Shown here one piece after another: positions 1-10,959 of a stretch of 64,000 nt of DNA. Numbering within the stretch: position 1 is the first letter of the stretch; each line of letters opens with the position of its first letter. The stretch is from Branchipolynoe longqiensis (taxonomy: Eukaryota; Annelida; Polychaeta; Phyllodocida; Polynoidae). The DNA is taken from assembly GCA_030323885.1 (NCBI GenBank), contig CM059186.1, forward strand, positions 146,569,810 through 146,633,809, written 5' to 3'. The position numbers and the translations under genes are program-made. Under the pieces are notes generated by a model. That model was not told where the DNA came from, did not search any database, and saw only the letters and a list, made by a program, of their open reading frames with translations.

Positions 1-126
1 ATGGGAGTTTTTCATTTCGCTATGTACAATGGTATTTGTCTGGGCGATCGTTTGGGACCCAAATAAGGCGATTGATATAGGGAATTGGTCGATCTGTGGA
101 GGTGATCGGTTAGAGAGGTTTTACTG
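1..126 (+). mobile_element. pogo-like MITE, left-truncated by window edge
   Basis: This is the right part of a short DNA element seen also at 18233, 19376, 46975 and 49514. Shared words are caatggtatt, tgggacccaaataa, gtggtcgatctgtggaggt and a right end of gagaggttttactg followed by TA. Ends of the form CAGTAAAACCTC with flanking TA are typical of Tc1/mariner elements of the pogo/Tigger group, so the class is inferred from the ends only. It has no coding capacity. The open frame over it (29-241) is not conserved between copies. Confidence 0.6.
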
Positions 127-1045
127 TATATATATGAATCTTCTCCGTTGCTCTCTCCTACTAATGAGCATGCGAGCATCAAGATTCCATATCTCCAAAC
201 TGACAGCTGGGCTCCTTTCTAATTATGAGCGCCTGAGGTGATGGAAGTTGGGAAAAAATGTAGCTATCTGGCCACTGCTCTCTATATGGCCTTCAGTCAG
301 TCAGATGAAAATTTCTACTAATTACACGCTGTAGTCCAAGTAGCATACCATCACCAGACTCGCTAAATAGAGAGGAAATATAAAATGGACTTGCATAGTG
401 TCCTTTTATATCATTAAATGGCATGTGTCTACATCGGTGCGTAATGGATTTTAAAGCATGATGGTGTGTATGAATTATGATTCAAAATAAACAAAAGGAA
501 TCTCAAGCTAATACAAAGAAATCTCGAATTGATAATTTTAGCATAAATTGTAGGTGAATCTCTAATAAAGGTAGGTCACATAGGGTTCTTTTACTATGAG
601 TTGTATTTAATGTATCATCGGTTCCAACGAAAACAGCCATTAAACAGCCATATTGCACTTAAAGACCATTACAGCTGGTAACAGTTCCAGAGAAAGGAAT
701 CTACGAGACAAATCTATTGAACTGAAATTGATAATCATTCGGTTAGAAATGTTTAGAAATGAAAATCTGAAGTGTTTCACTAGGAAGCCTCATCCAGTGA
801 CAACCTGCTTATTGCAGCCCATTTCTACAGGAGTAGCTATGTGTGGCAAGGTCCAGCCCCCAGGTGGCACTGCTGGAGGGCTATTAATTAATGCTGTCAA
901 TCCAGGATGATCCTATCACCTATACTCATCAGTGATATTCCACGGATGAGTATTCCGTTGGAGAATTTGTGACAGTTCCAAGGTCTTGTCACAGTCAGTC
1001 CAAAGCAGCAGGAGTCGATCATATTCAGAGTCCTATCTCCTTCAT
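127..1045. other. Unassigned non-coding DNA
   Basis: AT-leaning sequence with frequent stops in all frames. The 85-codon frame at 653-910 shows no recognisable domain. I see no repeat shared with the rest of the window. Confidence 0.5.
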
Positions 1046-1260
1046 CCATGGTATTGGTACCGTAATCTATGGTGGCGATGTCTCCATGGATATTAGTACG
1101 GTAGTCTAATGTATCTCCATGGAAATGTAACCAACTCTGTTGTAGCCTTATTTCCATGGGAATGGTACAGTAGTTTATTGTAGCCCCATCTCCAAGGAAA
1201 TGGTACCACAGTCTATTTATTGTAGCCTTATCTCCATGGAAATGGTACCGTAGTATAATG
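1046..1260. repeat. 38-bp satellite, left block
   Basis: Degenerate copies of a unit containing tctccatggaaatggtacc and gtagtctattgtagcc. This is the outer, diverged edge of the array that becomes homogeneous after 2900. The block ends at the 9-bp target AGTATAATG, where a SINE is inserted. Confidence 0.85.
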
Positions 1261-1714
1261 TCATCATCATCATCATCATCATGCTGTCGGTCGCGATGCG
1301 ACAAAGACTGCTTTCATTACTTGACTGCCGCTCTCCATTTAGCTCTCTGCTGTGAGAGTTGCGGTTTGTGCGGTTGTACATTTCATGAAAGCTGCCTGCA
1401 AAAGTGTTGAAGTGCTGCTGGCTTTTGCAAGTTACCAGCGGCACTCTCTCGAGGAGCAAATAGAGGTTTCACACCGGCAAGAACATGTCAAGACAGGCGC
1501 AAAACTATTTGTCCCTGCAGTGGCTGGTCGGGAGATGTTGGGAGTTCCATACATCAACCGCCCTTAATGCTGCCACAGTGACATGGTTTTCTGCTTAGGG
1601 TTTGCTCCCTTAGCCTTCGGTTCTGTCAAGGACCTGTACCACAAGGCAGTGGTTTAGAACTCTGCAAGGCAGGGGCGTCAAACTCCCTGAGGTATTGCTA
1701 TACCTGCATACCCA
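1261..1714 (-). mobile_element. SINE with LINE-derived 3' tail, copy 1
   Basis: Read on the minus strand, it starts near 1714 with a unique head (ggtatagcaatacctcagg), continues through a body shared with 7598-8004 and 22882-23355, and ends in a segment identical to the 3' end of the LINE at 30743 (ctctcacagcagagagctaa). It finishes with an (ATG)n tail at 1261-1283. The 9-bp direct repeat AGTATAATG flanks it at 1252-1260 and 1715-1723, as expected for target-primed insertion. The open frame at 1352-1567 recurs in copy 2 simply because the element is shared. It is not a gene. Confidence 0.8.
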
Positions 1715-2240
1715 AGTATAATGTAAGTTGTAACCATATAGCCATGGACACGGTGCGATAGTCTATCATTGCACTATTTCCATGAAAATGAAACCACAGT
1801 CTTTTGTAGCTTTATCTCCATAGGAATGGTACGTTAAGCTACCTCCAAGGAAATGGTAGCATAGTCTATTGTATACCTATCTACATGGAAATGGTACCAT
1901 ATTCTACAGAAACACTATTTCCATGGAAATAGTACCGTAGTCTATTGTAGTCATATCTCCATAGAAATGGAACGATATTCTATTGTAGTCCTATCTCCAT
2001 GGAAATCGAATGATAGACTACTGCTGCCCTATCTCCGTGGAAATGGAATGATAGTCTACTGCAGCACTATCTCCGTGGAAATCGAATGATAGTCTACTGC
2101 AGCCTTATCTCCATGGAAATGAAACGATAGTCTACTGCAGTGCTATCTCCATGGAAATGGAACAATAGTCAGCTGCAGCCTTATCTCCGTGGAAATGGAA
2201 TGATAGTCTACTGCAGCCCTATCTCCATGGAAATGGAATG
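1715..2240. repeat. 38-bp satellite, middle block
   Basis: Continuation of the array after the SINE. Units approach the consensus cctatctccatggaaatgg plus aatgatagtctactgcag. Homogeneity rises toward 2240. The array is then broken by a 659-bp insertion. Confidence 0.85.
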
Positions 2241-2899
2241 GGGTTAAATGAGCGGGTGGCGCTCATTTGCTGTCATTGCTGGGGCACAGAGAACTGGGAA
2301 GCAGCCCCTCCCACCTGCCACTCACACCAGGCCATCCCATTGGCCAACCCCTCAAACCCCTCAACCAATCATCTTCGACCTCCCAACAACCCCCACACTC
2401 CCCCGGTGAGTCCGGCACAGCCAGTCGCACTCGGCCCACCGTAGCAGCAACACCTCTTCTTAACCCACCCACCCACAACCTGCACTTAACTCGATCTTTA
2501 AAAATAAACCCGAGCAAAAAAACAAAAAATGAACGAAAAACTTGAAAAACCTAAAACCATTGACCTGAGAAAAACTTGAAGCTAATATGATTGATATGTT
2601 TGCCTTGATGTAGATTTGATGATTGTTTCATGATTGTTATATTGTTTCGTGATTGATTAATGACTGATTGATGACTGATGAAAAATGTCGGTCTTCATCC
2701 TTGAAATGTCCTGTACTCATGATTAAAATGTCAATTTGATTAAATACCATAACTTCATCTGCATGTCGGGCCCTGTTACCAGCCACTCATACCTGTAAGG
2801 AGTAGAAGTCAACTACTCCGCCAGTTACCCTGTCTGTCATGGAAATAAAGTTGTGTTATTCCCAACCTCTGCTTCTGTCTTCTCTGGGCCCCAGGTAGC
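2241..2899. mobile_element. Insertion with imperfect terminal inverted repeats inside satellite
   Basis: Unrelated sequence splits one satellite unit. AATG occurs on both sides (2237-2240 and 2900-2903), which could be a short target duplication. Near the left end tcattgctggggcacagaga, and near the right end on the opposite strand tcattgctacctggggccca, form an imperfect inverted pair. An AATAAAG signal lies at about 2842. It could be a solo LTR or a non-autonomous DNA element. The frames at 2238-2545 have no recognised domain. Confidence 0.5.
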
Positions 2900-4266
2900 A
2901 ATGATAGTCTCCTGCAGTGCTATCTCCGTGGAAATGGAACGATAGTCGGCTGCAGCTCTATCTCCATGGAAATGGAATGAAAACCTACTGCAGCCCTATC
3001 TCCATGGAAATGGAATGAAAACCTACTGCAGCCCCATCTCCATGGAAATGGAACGATAGTCTCCTGCAGTGCTATCTCCGTGGAAATGGAACGATAGTCG
3101 GCTGCAGCCCTATCTCCATGGAAATGGAATGAAAACCTACTGCAGCCCTATCTCCATGGAAATGGAATGAAAACCTACTGCAGCCCTATCTCCATGGAAA
3201 TGGAACGATAGCCTACTGCAGCCCTATGTCCATGGAAATGGAACGATAGCCTACTGCAGCCCCATCTCCATGGAAATGGAACGATAGTCTCCTGCAGTGC
3301 TATCTCCGTGGAAATGGAACGATAGTCGGCTGCAGCCCTATCTCCATGGAAATGGAATGAAAACCTACTGCAGCTCTATCTCCATGGAAATGGAATGAAA
3401 ACCTACTGCAGCCCTATCTCCATGGAGATGGAACGATAGCCTACTGCAGCCCTATGTCCATGGAAATGGAACGATAGCCTACTGCAGCCCCATCTCCATG
3501 GAAATGGAACGATAGTCTCCTGCAGTGCTATCTCCGTGGAAATGGAACGATAGTCGGCTGCAGCCCTATCTCCATGGAAATGGAATGAAAACCTACTGCA
3601 GCTCTATCTCCATGGAAATGGAATGAAAACCTACTGCAGCCCTATCTCCATGGAGATGGAACGATAGCCTACTGCAGCCCTATGTCCATGGAAATGGAAC
3701 GATAGCCTACTGCAGCCCTATCTCCATGGAAATGGAATGAAAACCTACTGCAGCTCTATCTCCATGGAAATGGAATGAAAACCTACTGCAGTGCTATCTC
3801 CATGGAAATGGAACGATAGCCTACTGCAGCCCTATCTCCATGGAAATGGAATGAAAACCTACTGCAGCCCTATCTCCATGGAAATGGAATGAAAACCTAC
3901 TGCAGCCCTATCTCCATGGAAATGGAACGATAGCCTACTGCAGCCCTATCTCCATGGAAATGGAACGATAGTCTCCTGCAGTGCTATCTCCGTGGAAATG
4001 GAACGATAGTCGGCTGCAGCCCTATCTCCATGGAAATGGAATGAAAACTTACTGCAGCTCTATCTCCATGGAAATGGAATGAAAACCTACTGCAGCCCTA
4101 TTTCCATGGAAATGGAATGATAGCCTACTGCAGCTCTATGTCCATGGAAATGGAACGATAGCCTACTGCAGCCCTATTTCCATGGAAATGGAACGATAGC
4201 CTACTGCATCCTTATCTCCATGGAAATGGAACGATAGCCTACTGCAGCCCTATGTCCATGGAAATG
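2900..4266. repeat. 38-bp satellite with 228-bp higher-order period
   Basis: About 36 tandem units of the form gccctatctccatggaaatg plus gaatgaaaacctactgca. The variant word gtcggctgcag recurs at about 2944, 3097, 3324, 3552 and 4009, giving spacings near 153, 227, 228 and 457, that is 4, 6, 6 and 12 units. So a six-unit block has been copied as a whole. Units carry alternating ccatgg and ccgtgg, and usually ctgcag. Confidence 0.9.
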
Positions 4267-4706
4267 GCGCAGTGGTCTATTATACCTCCATTTCCATCTC
4301 CATACTGACATATTCAACTGACATCCCAACAGCCACTGACAGCAGCATACTTTCCCGGCCTGTCAGCCAAAGACACACCACCAACAAACAAGGGTTGAAA
4401 TACTACAACGACAGGCCTGCGAGCCCGGGTACATGCTGATATTGGAATAAAGTATGTTTTGACCAAAACTTATGCCTATGTGTCTGAAGCTCCGTGTCAG
4501 AGAAGCAATGATATCTAATTAGAAGAGAGTGTTTTGATTAATTGGATATTCGGTAATCTGTGAAATTGAGTGCAGTGATTCGTTGATAAAAGGGGTCAGT
4601 TGCTCATTTGCTCTGGTTTGATGGTTTAGCAATAGCCCACTTTGAAGCACCATCTGCCTACTTATTTCGGTCCCTACTTCTAGGGTACAAGATGCAAGTG
4701 AGATGA
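4267..4706. other. Unassigned non-coding DNA
   Basis: No open frame or shared repeat recognised. An AATAAAG followed some 60 bases later by agaagcaatgata (about 4500-4512) resembles the right end of the insertion at 2241-2899, so a decayed relative may lie here. Confidence 0.35.
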
Positions 4707-5056
4707 TTAAAGCTGCATATTGCGATTAAAACATAAACTTTTCAAAACCAAAATAATTATCTAGATTTGATTCTACATATCTAACTTAGATACTGTTTGC
4801 ACTTATTAAACATTTGTTGCCACATAGAATGGAATACTGAGGCAATTTAATCGAATATGTTACTGCAGAAGCTAATGGTGTTTTGGCGTGCTTGACAAAC
4901 TTTATTTTGCATGTTTGCACTTCAAATATCTCAAAAGTTAGCCATTTAAAATAAAAGTTACTTCGAACTAAAGTAAGGTAGACTGCAACCATCAATCTCA
5001 TATATTTATCTCAGAAAATGACAGAAACTCAGAACCATCAGACTATGCAACTTTAA
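4707..5056. mobile_element. TTAA-bounded MITE (TIR TTAAAGTTGCATAGTCCGAT), copy 1
   Basis: Near full-length 350-bp copy. The left end ttaaagctgcatattgcgat and the right end atcagactatgcaactttaa are inverted repeats. The interior words tctagatttgattctac, gcacttattaa, cttcaaatatctc and aaagttacttc are shared by all copies. TTAA lies at both ends, so the target may be TTAA as in piggyBac-like elements, or TTAA may belong to the TIR. No transposase is encoded. Confidence 0.8.
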
Positions 5057-5149
5057 GTAAATATGGGAGTGAAATAAACACCAGGAGATGTATCAATATC
5101 AGACCGCGATGAAATTATTTATGGGAATGCAGCGTACCTCTTTAGAGAA

Positions 5150-5490
5150 CATGGTGGCCGAATCGGTTAGACTGGCTGGCTTCCCATTCAGGAAGTGGTG
5201 GTTTCAATCTCCGACTGACTAAAAACAATGGCTTATAAAATTGATACTTGTCGCTACCTATCCTGCCACTCAAGATTAATATGATAGGGAGAGGACTGGT
5301 TTGCTCAGTATCTGGATACTATGACTGAGTGGGATATCCGGTCATTGTGCTAGCACTTTGGTTTCCCAGTGAGGCAGCACTATAATGCTGGCATGGATGT
5401 GCACTATCACAAGTCGATACTCATCCTGGCATGGCCTTAGAAGTTGCTAGGATGCAATGCCCCCTCCCGCGAACAAACAAACAAAGCATA
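5150..5490 (+). mobile_element. tRNA-derived SINE-A, diverged full copy
   Basis: The head has an A-box-like tggccgaatcggttaga and a B-box-like ggtttcaatctcc. The body contains gatacttgtcgct, actgagtgggatat and cagcactataa, and it ends in an acaaacaaacaaa tail. Family consensus seen across the window: tRNA-like head, about 260-bp body, then ttagatgttgctaggacg and an A/C-rich tail. More diverged than most copies here. Confidence 0.8.
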
Positions 5491-5601
5491 GCTTTTCAGC
5501 AAGACAATTCTGACAAGCAATCTATTTTAAGCCTTAGTTGTGAATAATAGTGCTCTCTAGAAACTGACAAGAGAACAAATTAATGTTGTTGTCACAATAT
5601 C

Positions 5602-5690
5602 CATCCATTTAGTTTACTAAATGGATGGATTACTAAATGGATTAATAGAATCCATTTAGTTTACTAAATGGATTCTATTAATTATTAATG
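5602..5690. repeat. Double palindrome (cruciform-prone)
   Basis: Two adjacent inverted repeats use the same arms: ccatccatttag-TTTA-ctaaatggatgg, then aatagaatccatttag-TTTA-ctaaatggattctatt. Each can fold into a hairpin with a 4-base loop. Confidence 0.85.
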
Positions 5691-5840
5691 AAACTTTTCT
5701 TTTTCTATGGGAATTTGTTTCCCTTGACCACAGATATATGATTGTGAGCTTTCTAATTTAATTAGTGTCTATTGGCACATAATTGATTGTCTGCTTTTAC
5801 ATGTAAAAGCGATGGTTTGAACAAAAAACAAACATTTCTC

Positions 5841-5912
5841 GCCGTGAATATGGCCTATGCTGCCGACACGGCGTAAAGCAACCACCAATCAATCAATCAA
5901 TCAATCAATATC
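5841..5912 (+). mobile_element. LINE/SINE-type 3' tail with hairpin and (AATC)n
   Basis: A stem gccgtg...cacggc (5841-5846 with 5867-5872) is followed by gtaaagcaaccaccaatcaa and about five AATC units. Short hairpin plus tetranucleotide tail is the usual architecture of CR1/L2-like LINE 3' ends. The body upstream is not recognisable. Confidence 0.45.
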
Positions 5913-6239
5913 CATCCTGCTTCACATCATGACCAGAGAACAACCAGCATTAGCCTTTTACCACACAGGTAATCTATGTTCATGGTGATCCTGATGACAA
6001 ATCACGTTTAGCTGTGTCACAGAAAAAGTGCCACCCAAACGATCTTATTACGAGTCTAATGTGACATTAAATCACGAATGGATTGTGGCTTAATGCTCGC
6101 CTTGATGTCTCGGAGGACCTATCCGACGTGAAGTGAAGGCACTAACAGGGTTTCCTCAGATACACCTAGGATGCACCCACAAATGTCAAATTGTTCTCTA
6201 TCCGGATTATACCTGTTCATTCACCTCGCGGTACTGCTC

Positions 6240-6335
6240 CTAGATTTACTCTGTCTCTCTATATATATTCGCTCCTATATTTATTAATATATATATATAA
6301 GTATATACATAAATATATAAAAATGTATAAAAATA
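6240..6335. repeat. AT-rich microsatellite
   Basis: Imperfect TATA-type dinucleotide and tetranucleotide runs with no other content. Confidence 0.7.
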
Positions 6336-6369
6336 AACAACAAAGAAGTTCTCAGAAAAATTAAAAGTA

Positions 6370-6637
6370 AGAAATGCTTGTTTGCCACTATACAGACAAA
6401 GAAACTTATTTATTTTGGTCACATCATTCGTCAGAGTTCAATATACCACACATTGTTGGAAGGGAAGGTGAATGGCAGCAGAGGGAGAGGGAGACCAAGA
6501 ACATCATGGTTTACAAATATTTCACAGTGGACAGGCTTGAATTATTCACTGTCTATCAGAACAGCACACCATCGGGACAAGTGGAGAACCATTGCATCCA
6601 AACCTCGACTAGAGGACGGAACTATTGATTGATTGAT
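6370..6637 (+). mobile_element. LINE fragment, reverse transcriptase C-terminal end
   Basis: The frame 6378-6632 encodes IYFGHIIRQSS early and GRGRPRTSWFTNIS in the middle, then HHRDKWRTIASKPR and a stop. This Gly-His-Arg ... Gly-Arg-Gly-Arg-Pro-Arg-Thr-Ser-Trp ... Asp-Lys-Trp-Arg pattern is that of the extreme C terminus of non-LTR retrotransposon polyproteins, downstream of the RT core. The usual preceding palm motifs are absent, so the copy is heavily 5' truncated. It ends in a short (ATTG)n tail, then AT repeats. The other frame (6374-6628) is a shadow. Confidence 0.8.
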
Positions 6638-6745
6638 ATATATATATAAATATACATGTCAATATATGAATACTATAGCATATATATAATAAATATAAAT
6701 ATATATAAATATACATAAATATCCATAAATACATAGATATATCAA
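6638..6745. repeat. AT-rich microsatellite
   Basis: TATA/AATA runs that directly follow the LINE tail. Confidence 0.7.
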
Positions 6746-6900
6746 TCCTCCTCCGTCATACCTACACTAGTCTACATCCGGTGGAGGCCAGGAGGAGAAG
6801 GTGGAGCCACCAGTACAGTGTTAGTCTTACGGAGTATAACAATAATAATAATTAATACTTTATACTCGCATACTTCGCTATACATCACATAAACACCTCT
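6746..6900 (+). repeat. Interspersed repeat, pair with 28590-28790
   Basis: Shares ggtggaggc, aaggtggagccac, tacagtgtt, cttatactcgcata and a TTCG/ATAAATCACA end with the second copy. An (AAT)n run sits at the same internal place in both. Class unknown. Confidence 0.6.
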
Positions 6901-7597
6901 GTTGGGAGAAAGATGGCTGATTATCCAGCCTCAATAAGGTTTCATTAAATCCTAATGACACATTTATATTTTGGCTATTCACAGATGGGTTTCACACAAT
7001 AATGATCTTCTAACCCGCGAGAGGGCCACTGACGAGGGGAAAGGTGTGGGGGAACTCCTCAGAAATTGTGTTGATAAGAATCATCTCTAATTCTTTGGGT
7101 GTACAGAGGTAGGAAGTTCACACTGCAGGGAGATGGTGACCAAAGGCATCCAAATAATGCTTCATATATGGATGGGGGGATGGGGGATTTACATCCTAGT
7201 AACTTCTAAGGACATGTTTGTGACACTGCGCACCCGGATATGTAAACCCATGTTGGCAATTTCTCTTACTGAGTATGATTATTGTTAATCAAACTGTAGA
7301 TATGTACACTTAGCCTGACTTCAGACTGGATGATTCGATTTAACACTGCTGACAGTTCTTGGATATCCCAATCCTACTCAGCAAAGAAACGCAGCCAGTA
7401 GAGAAGGACCCAATAATAACATTCCTTATTTGAGCTTCTAATTGTAAGGTTTGCATTATATAAATATGGCCACGCCTATAGGCAAAGAAAGACCCTGCCC
7501 ACTGTACTCAGAGAATGCACTTAGAAGTTAGATCAATAACTGCAGACTTGATATGCTGTAGTTCACCCAAGCCTTTACTTCACTCTTAAACTTTCTG
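6901..7597. other. Unassigned non-coding DNA
   Basis: No domain-like frame and no repeat shared with the rest of the window. It ends at the target site of the next SINE. Confidence 0.5.
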
Positions 7598-8004
7598 TCA
7601 TCATCATCATGCTGTCGGTCGCGATGCGACAAAGACTGCTTTCATTACTTGACTGCCGCTCTCCATTTACATTTCATGAAAGCTGCCTGCAAAAGTGTTG
7701 AAGTGCTGCTGGCTTTTGCAAGTTACCAGCGGCACTCTCTCGGGGAGCAAATAGAGGTTTCACACCGGCAAGAACATGTCAAGACAGGCGCAAAACTATT
7801 TGTCCCTGCAGTGGCTGGTCGGGAGATGTTGGGAGTTCCATACATCAACCGCCCTTAATGCTGCCACAGTGACATGGTTTTCTGTTTAGGGTTTGCTCCC
7901 TTAGCCTTCGGTTCTGTCAAGGACCTGTACCACAAGGCAGTGGTTTAGAACTCTGCAAGGCAGGGGCGTCAAACTCCCTGAGGTATTGCTATACCTGCAT
8001 ACCA
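7598..8004 (-). mobile_element. SINE with LINE-derived 3' tail, copy 2
   Basis: Head and body match copy 1 almost base for base, but the junction with the LINE-derived tail differs. Here the head word acatttcatgaaag joins directly at ctccattt, so the tail is about 46 bases shorter than in copy 1. The tail is (ATG)n. The 11-bp direct repeats TAAACTTTCTG (7587-7597) and TAAACTTTGTG (8005-8015) flank it with one mismatch. Confidence 0.8.
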
Positions 8005-8302
8005 TAAACTTTGTGTATTGTGGTGAATAAGGACCAACTATCTCTCATAAGTCGATGTTTGGTGCTTGTGTACCATGCCTAAGCCATCCATATTGTCTTA
8101 TTAATGCCAAATTCAAAGAAACAAACTTATTTCTCAGGCATTTATCTATCCCCCTCAGGACTAGCTTTAATTTTGCTTGCCACCTTTTGTTGGGTTCTCT
8201 TGTGTTCCTACATTGCAGATTTAATTACCTTAATTCAGCTTTTATTAACACCAAAATAAAATAAACTCTATTAAATAATGGGAAAGTCTGTAGTCATTAA
8301 TT

Positions 8303-8519
8303 AACTAGAGTTGCAGGGTCCGATGGTGTAGATGGGTTCTTTTCAAACATGTTTTTAGATAAATATGCTAGGGTCATCAGTGGGATCTACCTTACTTTAG
8401 TTTGAAGCAACTTATATTTAATGGTTACCTTTTATTTATTTTCGTGCATGTATGTCAAAACTCTGACACCGTATGCGTCAGCAATAATGGGTTCTAATAG
8501 ATTGACTTAGTATCCCCTT
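8303..8519. mobile_element. TTAA-type MITE, left half only
   Basis: Starts with a decayed TIR (gagttgcagggtccgatg), then ctaccttactttagtttgaa, ctctgacaccgtatgcg and ttgacttagtatcccctttt in family order. It is cut off at a T-rich run before the second half. Confidence 0.65.
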
Positions 8520-8836
8520 TTATTCTTTTTTTTTTTATTTTTTTTATTTTTTATTGAGGGCAAAAAAGAAAGCTAATAATGGAATTGTAGAGCATCAAGG
8601 TCACTTATGCAACCTGAGTCGTGATGCCCTACAATCCAGCCCAGATGGTGCTAAGAACTACCTACATATCAAATTTAGTGATTTGTTAATTTTATGGAAG
8701 ATGAGATGGGTGATATGAGGCGAGAGAGAAAACAAAAGAAATAAAAAAAATAAAAGCACACACAAAAACACCTGAACCACAACAGATGTACAAATAGCAA
8801 TTTGATGTTCTAAGAAATAGTACATAGCAGTCCAGA
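8520..8836. other. T-rich run and unassigned DNA
   Basis: A homopolymer-like T/A stretch (about 8524-8555) is followed by unique sequence with an A-rich stretch near 8735-8770. Nothing coding recognised. Confidence 0.45.
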
Positions 8837-9348
8837 TTAAGGTTGCATAGTCCGATGCTATTGCGCTTCAGCCATTTTTCTGAGATAAATATATTAAATT
8901 GATTGTTATAATCTACCTTACTTTAGTTTGCAGTAACTTTTATTCAGCAACAAATGCTTAATAAGTGCACCAGTATCTAACTTAGATATATGTAAAAAAA
9001 ACAAAAGAATAAGCACCAGTATCTAACTTAGAGATATGTAAAAAAAAGAATCAGCACCAGTATCTAACTTAGATATATGTAAAAAAAAGAATCAGCACCA
9101 GTATCTAACTTAGATATATGTAAAAAAAAGAATCAGCACCAGTATCTAACTTAGATATATGTAACAACAACAACAACAAATCAAATCAAGATCAGTCTTT
9201 TGGTTTTGTACATTTGTAGGCAAGTTTTTTATGGGGTATTTCTGGGGTGGGGGGGGCGAAGGGGTTCCCTTCTTTTTTCTTGAAGATTTATACTGCATAT
9301 ATCCAGGCTTTGACAACTTGATGCTTTCATCGGAATATGCATCTTTAA
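8837..9348. mobile_element. TTAA-type MITE with internal tandem expansion
   Basis: The left TIR is ttaaggttgcatagtccgat (8837) and the right end is gatgctttcatcggaatatg ... ttaa (9348). It is about 160 bp longer than its siblings because the word gcaccagtatctaacttaga is repeated at 8966-9165. Part of the usual middle section is missing. Confidence 0.75.
8966..9165. repeat. About 41-bp tandem repeat inside a MITE
   Basis: Five copies of a MITE-internal segment (gcaccagtatctaacttaga, tatatgtaaaaaaa, gaatca), spaced about 41 to 47 bases. The first has a longer A-rich spacer. Confidence 0.85.
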
Positions 9349-9604
9349 ATAATCAATCAGCGCTGTGACTAAACCAACGTGCTATAAACATTCGGTAGAC
9401 AGCGCTTGCAGGCGCGTTCATAAACTACAGAAATGGCTGTCTGAAATGAGATCTTCATACTGTGAGAGGGTTAAGCTGTACAAGATTAGCCTCAGCACGC
9501 CAACACTACACCTAGCCAATCTGCCATAGCGCGCCATTCATCTCATGCCCTGGCGCACAAGGCATGTCATTTGTCACGCCCCCTGGCGGAATTGTCCGCT
9601 ACTC

Positions 9605-9952
9605 CTCCTGCCAGATGGGATGGCCGAATGAGTTAGAGCGTCTGTCTCCCATGTTGGTAGATCGTGGGGTCGTGGGTTCGATCCCTGGTCGAGTCAAACC
9701 ATGACTTAAAAATTGATACTGGTCGCTTCCTAGTCTGGTGCTCGGCATTATTAGGATAGGGCAAGGACTGGTTGGCTCAGTCTCAGGATAATGCGACTGA
9801 GTGGGCTATCAGGTCATGGTGCTGGCGGCCTGGTCTTCCAGTGGGGCAGCACTATAAAGTCGCCATGAGTGCACAATGTCACAAGTCGGTACCAGTCCTG
9901 ATATGACCTTAGATGTTGCTAGGACGTAAAACAACAACAAACAAACAAACAA
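9605..9952 (+). mobile_element. tRNA-derived SINE-A, full-length
   Basis: Among the best preserved copies. The A box tggccgaatgagttagagc is at about 9622, the B box ggttcgatcc at 9675-9684, then the complete body and a caacaacaaacaaacaaac tail. The head resembles a class II tRNA (Ser/Leu-like spacing between boxes), an inference from box spacing only. Internal Pol III promoter elements look intact. The minus-strand frame 9809-9997 is a shadow. Confidence 0.85.
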
Positions 9953-10182
9953 AACCTCCCTGCTGAGACCTGAGATCCCAACGAACCATCGTGACAACCC
10001 GCTTGCATGCAGCTAATCAGATAGGGTTCCTGATACTCGCACAGCACAACAACAGTATCTGTATAAGGACACCAGCGTTGATTGATGGAGTCCTCTAGTT
10101 CTTGTGTTGGTTGTCCTTACGTGCAGGTGCCTGCTTGGTGATTTATCTATCAGCGGCATAGGAGTGCAGGGCATCGAGATTG

Positions 10183-10400
10183 TTTTTTGTTTGTTTGTTG
10201 GGGTTTTACGTCCTGGCAAAATCTAAGGTCATATCAGCACACTCATGGTGACTTTATTGTGCTTCCCCCACTCGAAGACCAGGTTGCCGGCACCATGACC
10301 CGATATCCCACTCAGTCACATTATCCTGACACTGAGGTAATCAGTCCTTGCTCTATTCTATCAATGCTGAGTGCCCGGCTAGGTGGTGATAAGCATATAT
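10183..10400 (-). mobile_element. SINE-A, 5'-truncated
   Basis: Starts on + with the reversed tail (tttgtttgtttgttggggtt) and runs to about ggctaggtggtgataag. The tRNA-like head and about 20 bases inside the body are missing. The frame 10187-10414 is a shadow. Confidence 0.8.
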
Positions 10401-10593
10401 TTCTAAGTCATTAGTAGATTATGTATGCATCTAGATCACGTAGATTATGCATCTAGATCACGTAGTTCATGCAGGACGTGGCAGAAACGCTTGAATTAAA
10501 ACTGCACAGGCCGATTAAAAGATCAGCTTTTCAAAACCAAGATTGTTACCTAGATGTTATCTTGGTTATCGAACAAAGATACCAGCAGACTTA

Positions 10594-10946
10594 TTAAAGT
10601 TGCATAGTCCGATGAAAACATCAAATTAAAAAAAAAAAAAACTTATCTAGATTTGATTCTACATATTCAACTTAGACACTGGTGCACTTATTACGCATTT
10701 GTTGCTGCATAGAAGGGTATAATAAGTCAATTAATAGAACCCGTTACTACTGAAGTCTATGGTGTCAGAGTTTTAGTGTGCTTGCCAAAATTATTTTGCC
10801 ATGTTTTGAAGTCAAATTTCTCCAAACTTAGCCATTTAATATTAAAGTTACTTCAAACTAAAGTAAAGTGGATTATAATGATTAGTATAATATATTTATC
10901 TCAGAAAATTGCAGAAACTCAAAAGCATCGGACTATGGAACTTTAA
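10594..10946. mobile_element. TTAA-type MITE, full-length
   Basis: Ends ttaaagttgcatagtccgat and catcggactatggaacttta form near-perfect TIRs. This copy gives the best view of the 5' consensus. An A homopolymer (about 14) lies at 10629-10642. Confidence 0.85.
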
Positions 10947-10959
10947 GCATGTGTTACTA

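Noticed and set aside
1352..1567. Conserved 69-71-codon frame also present at 7649-7858
   Set aside because: Conserved because both lie in copies of one SINE family on the opposite strand. The third copy (23046) carries a different frame start, and the reading direction is antisense to the element.
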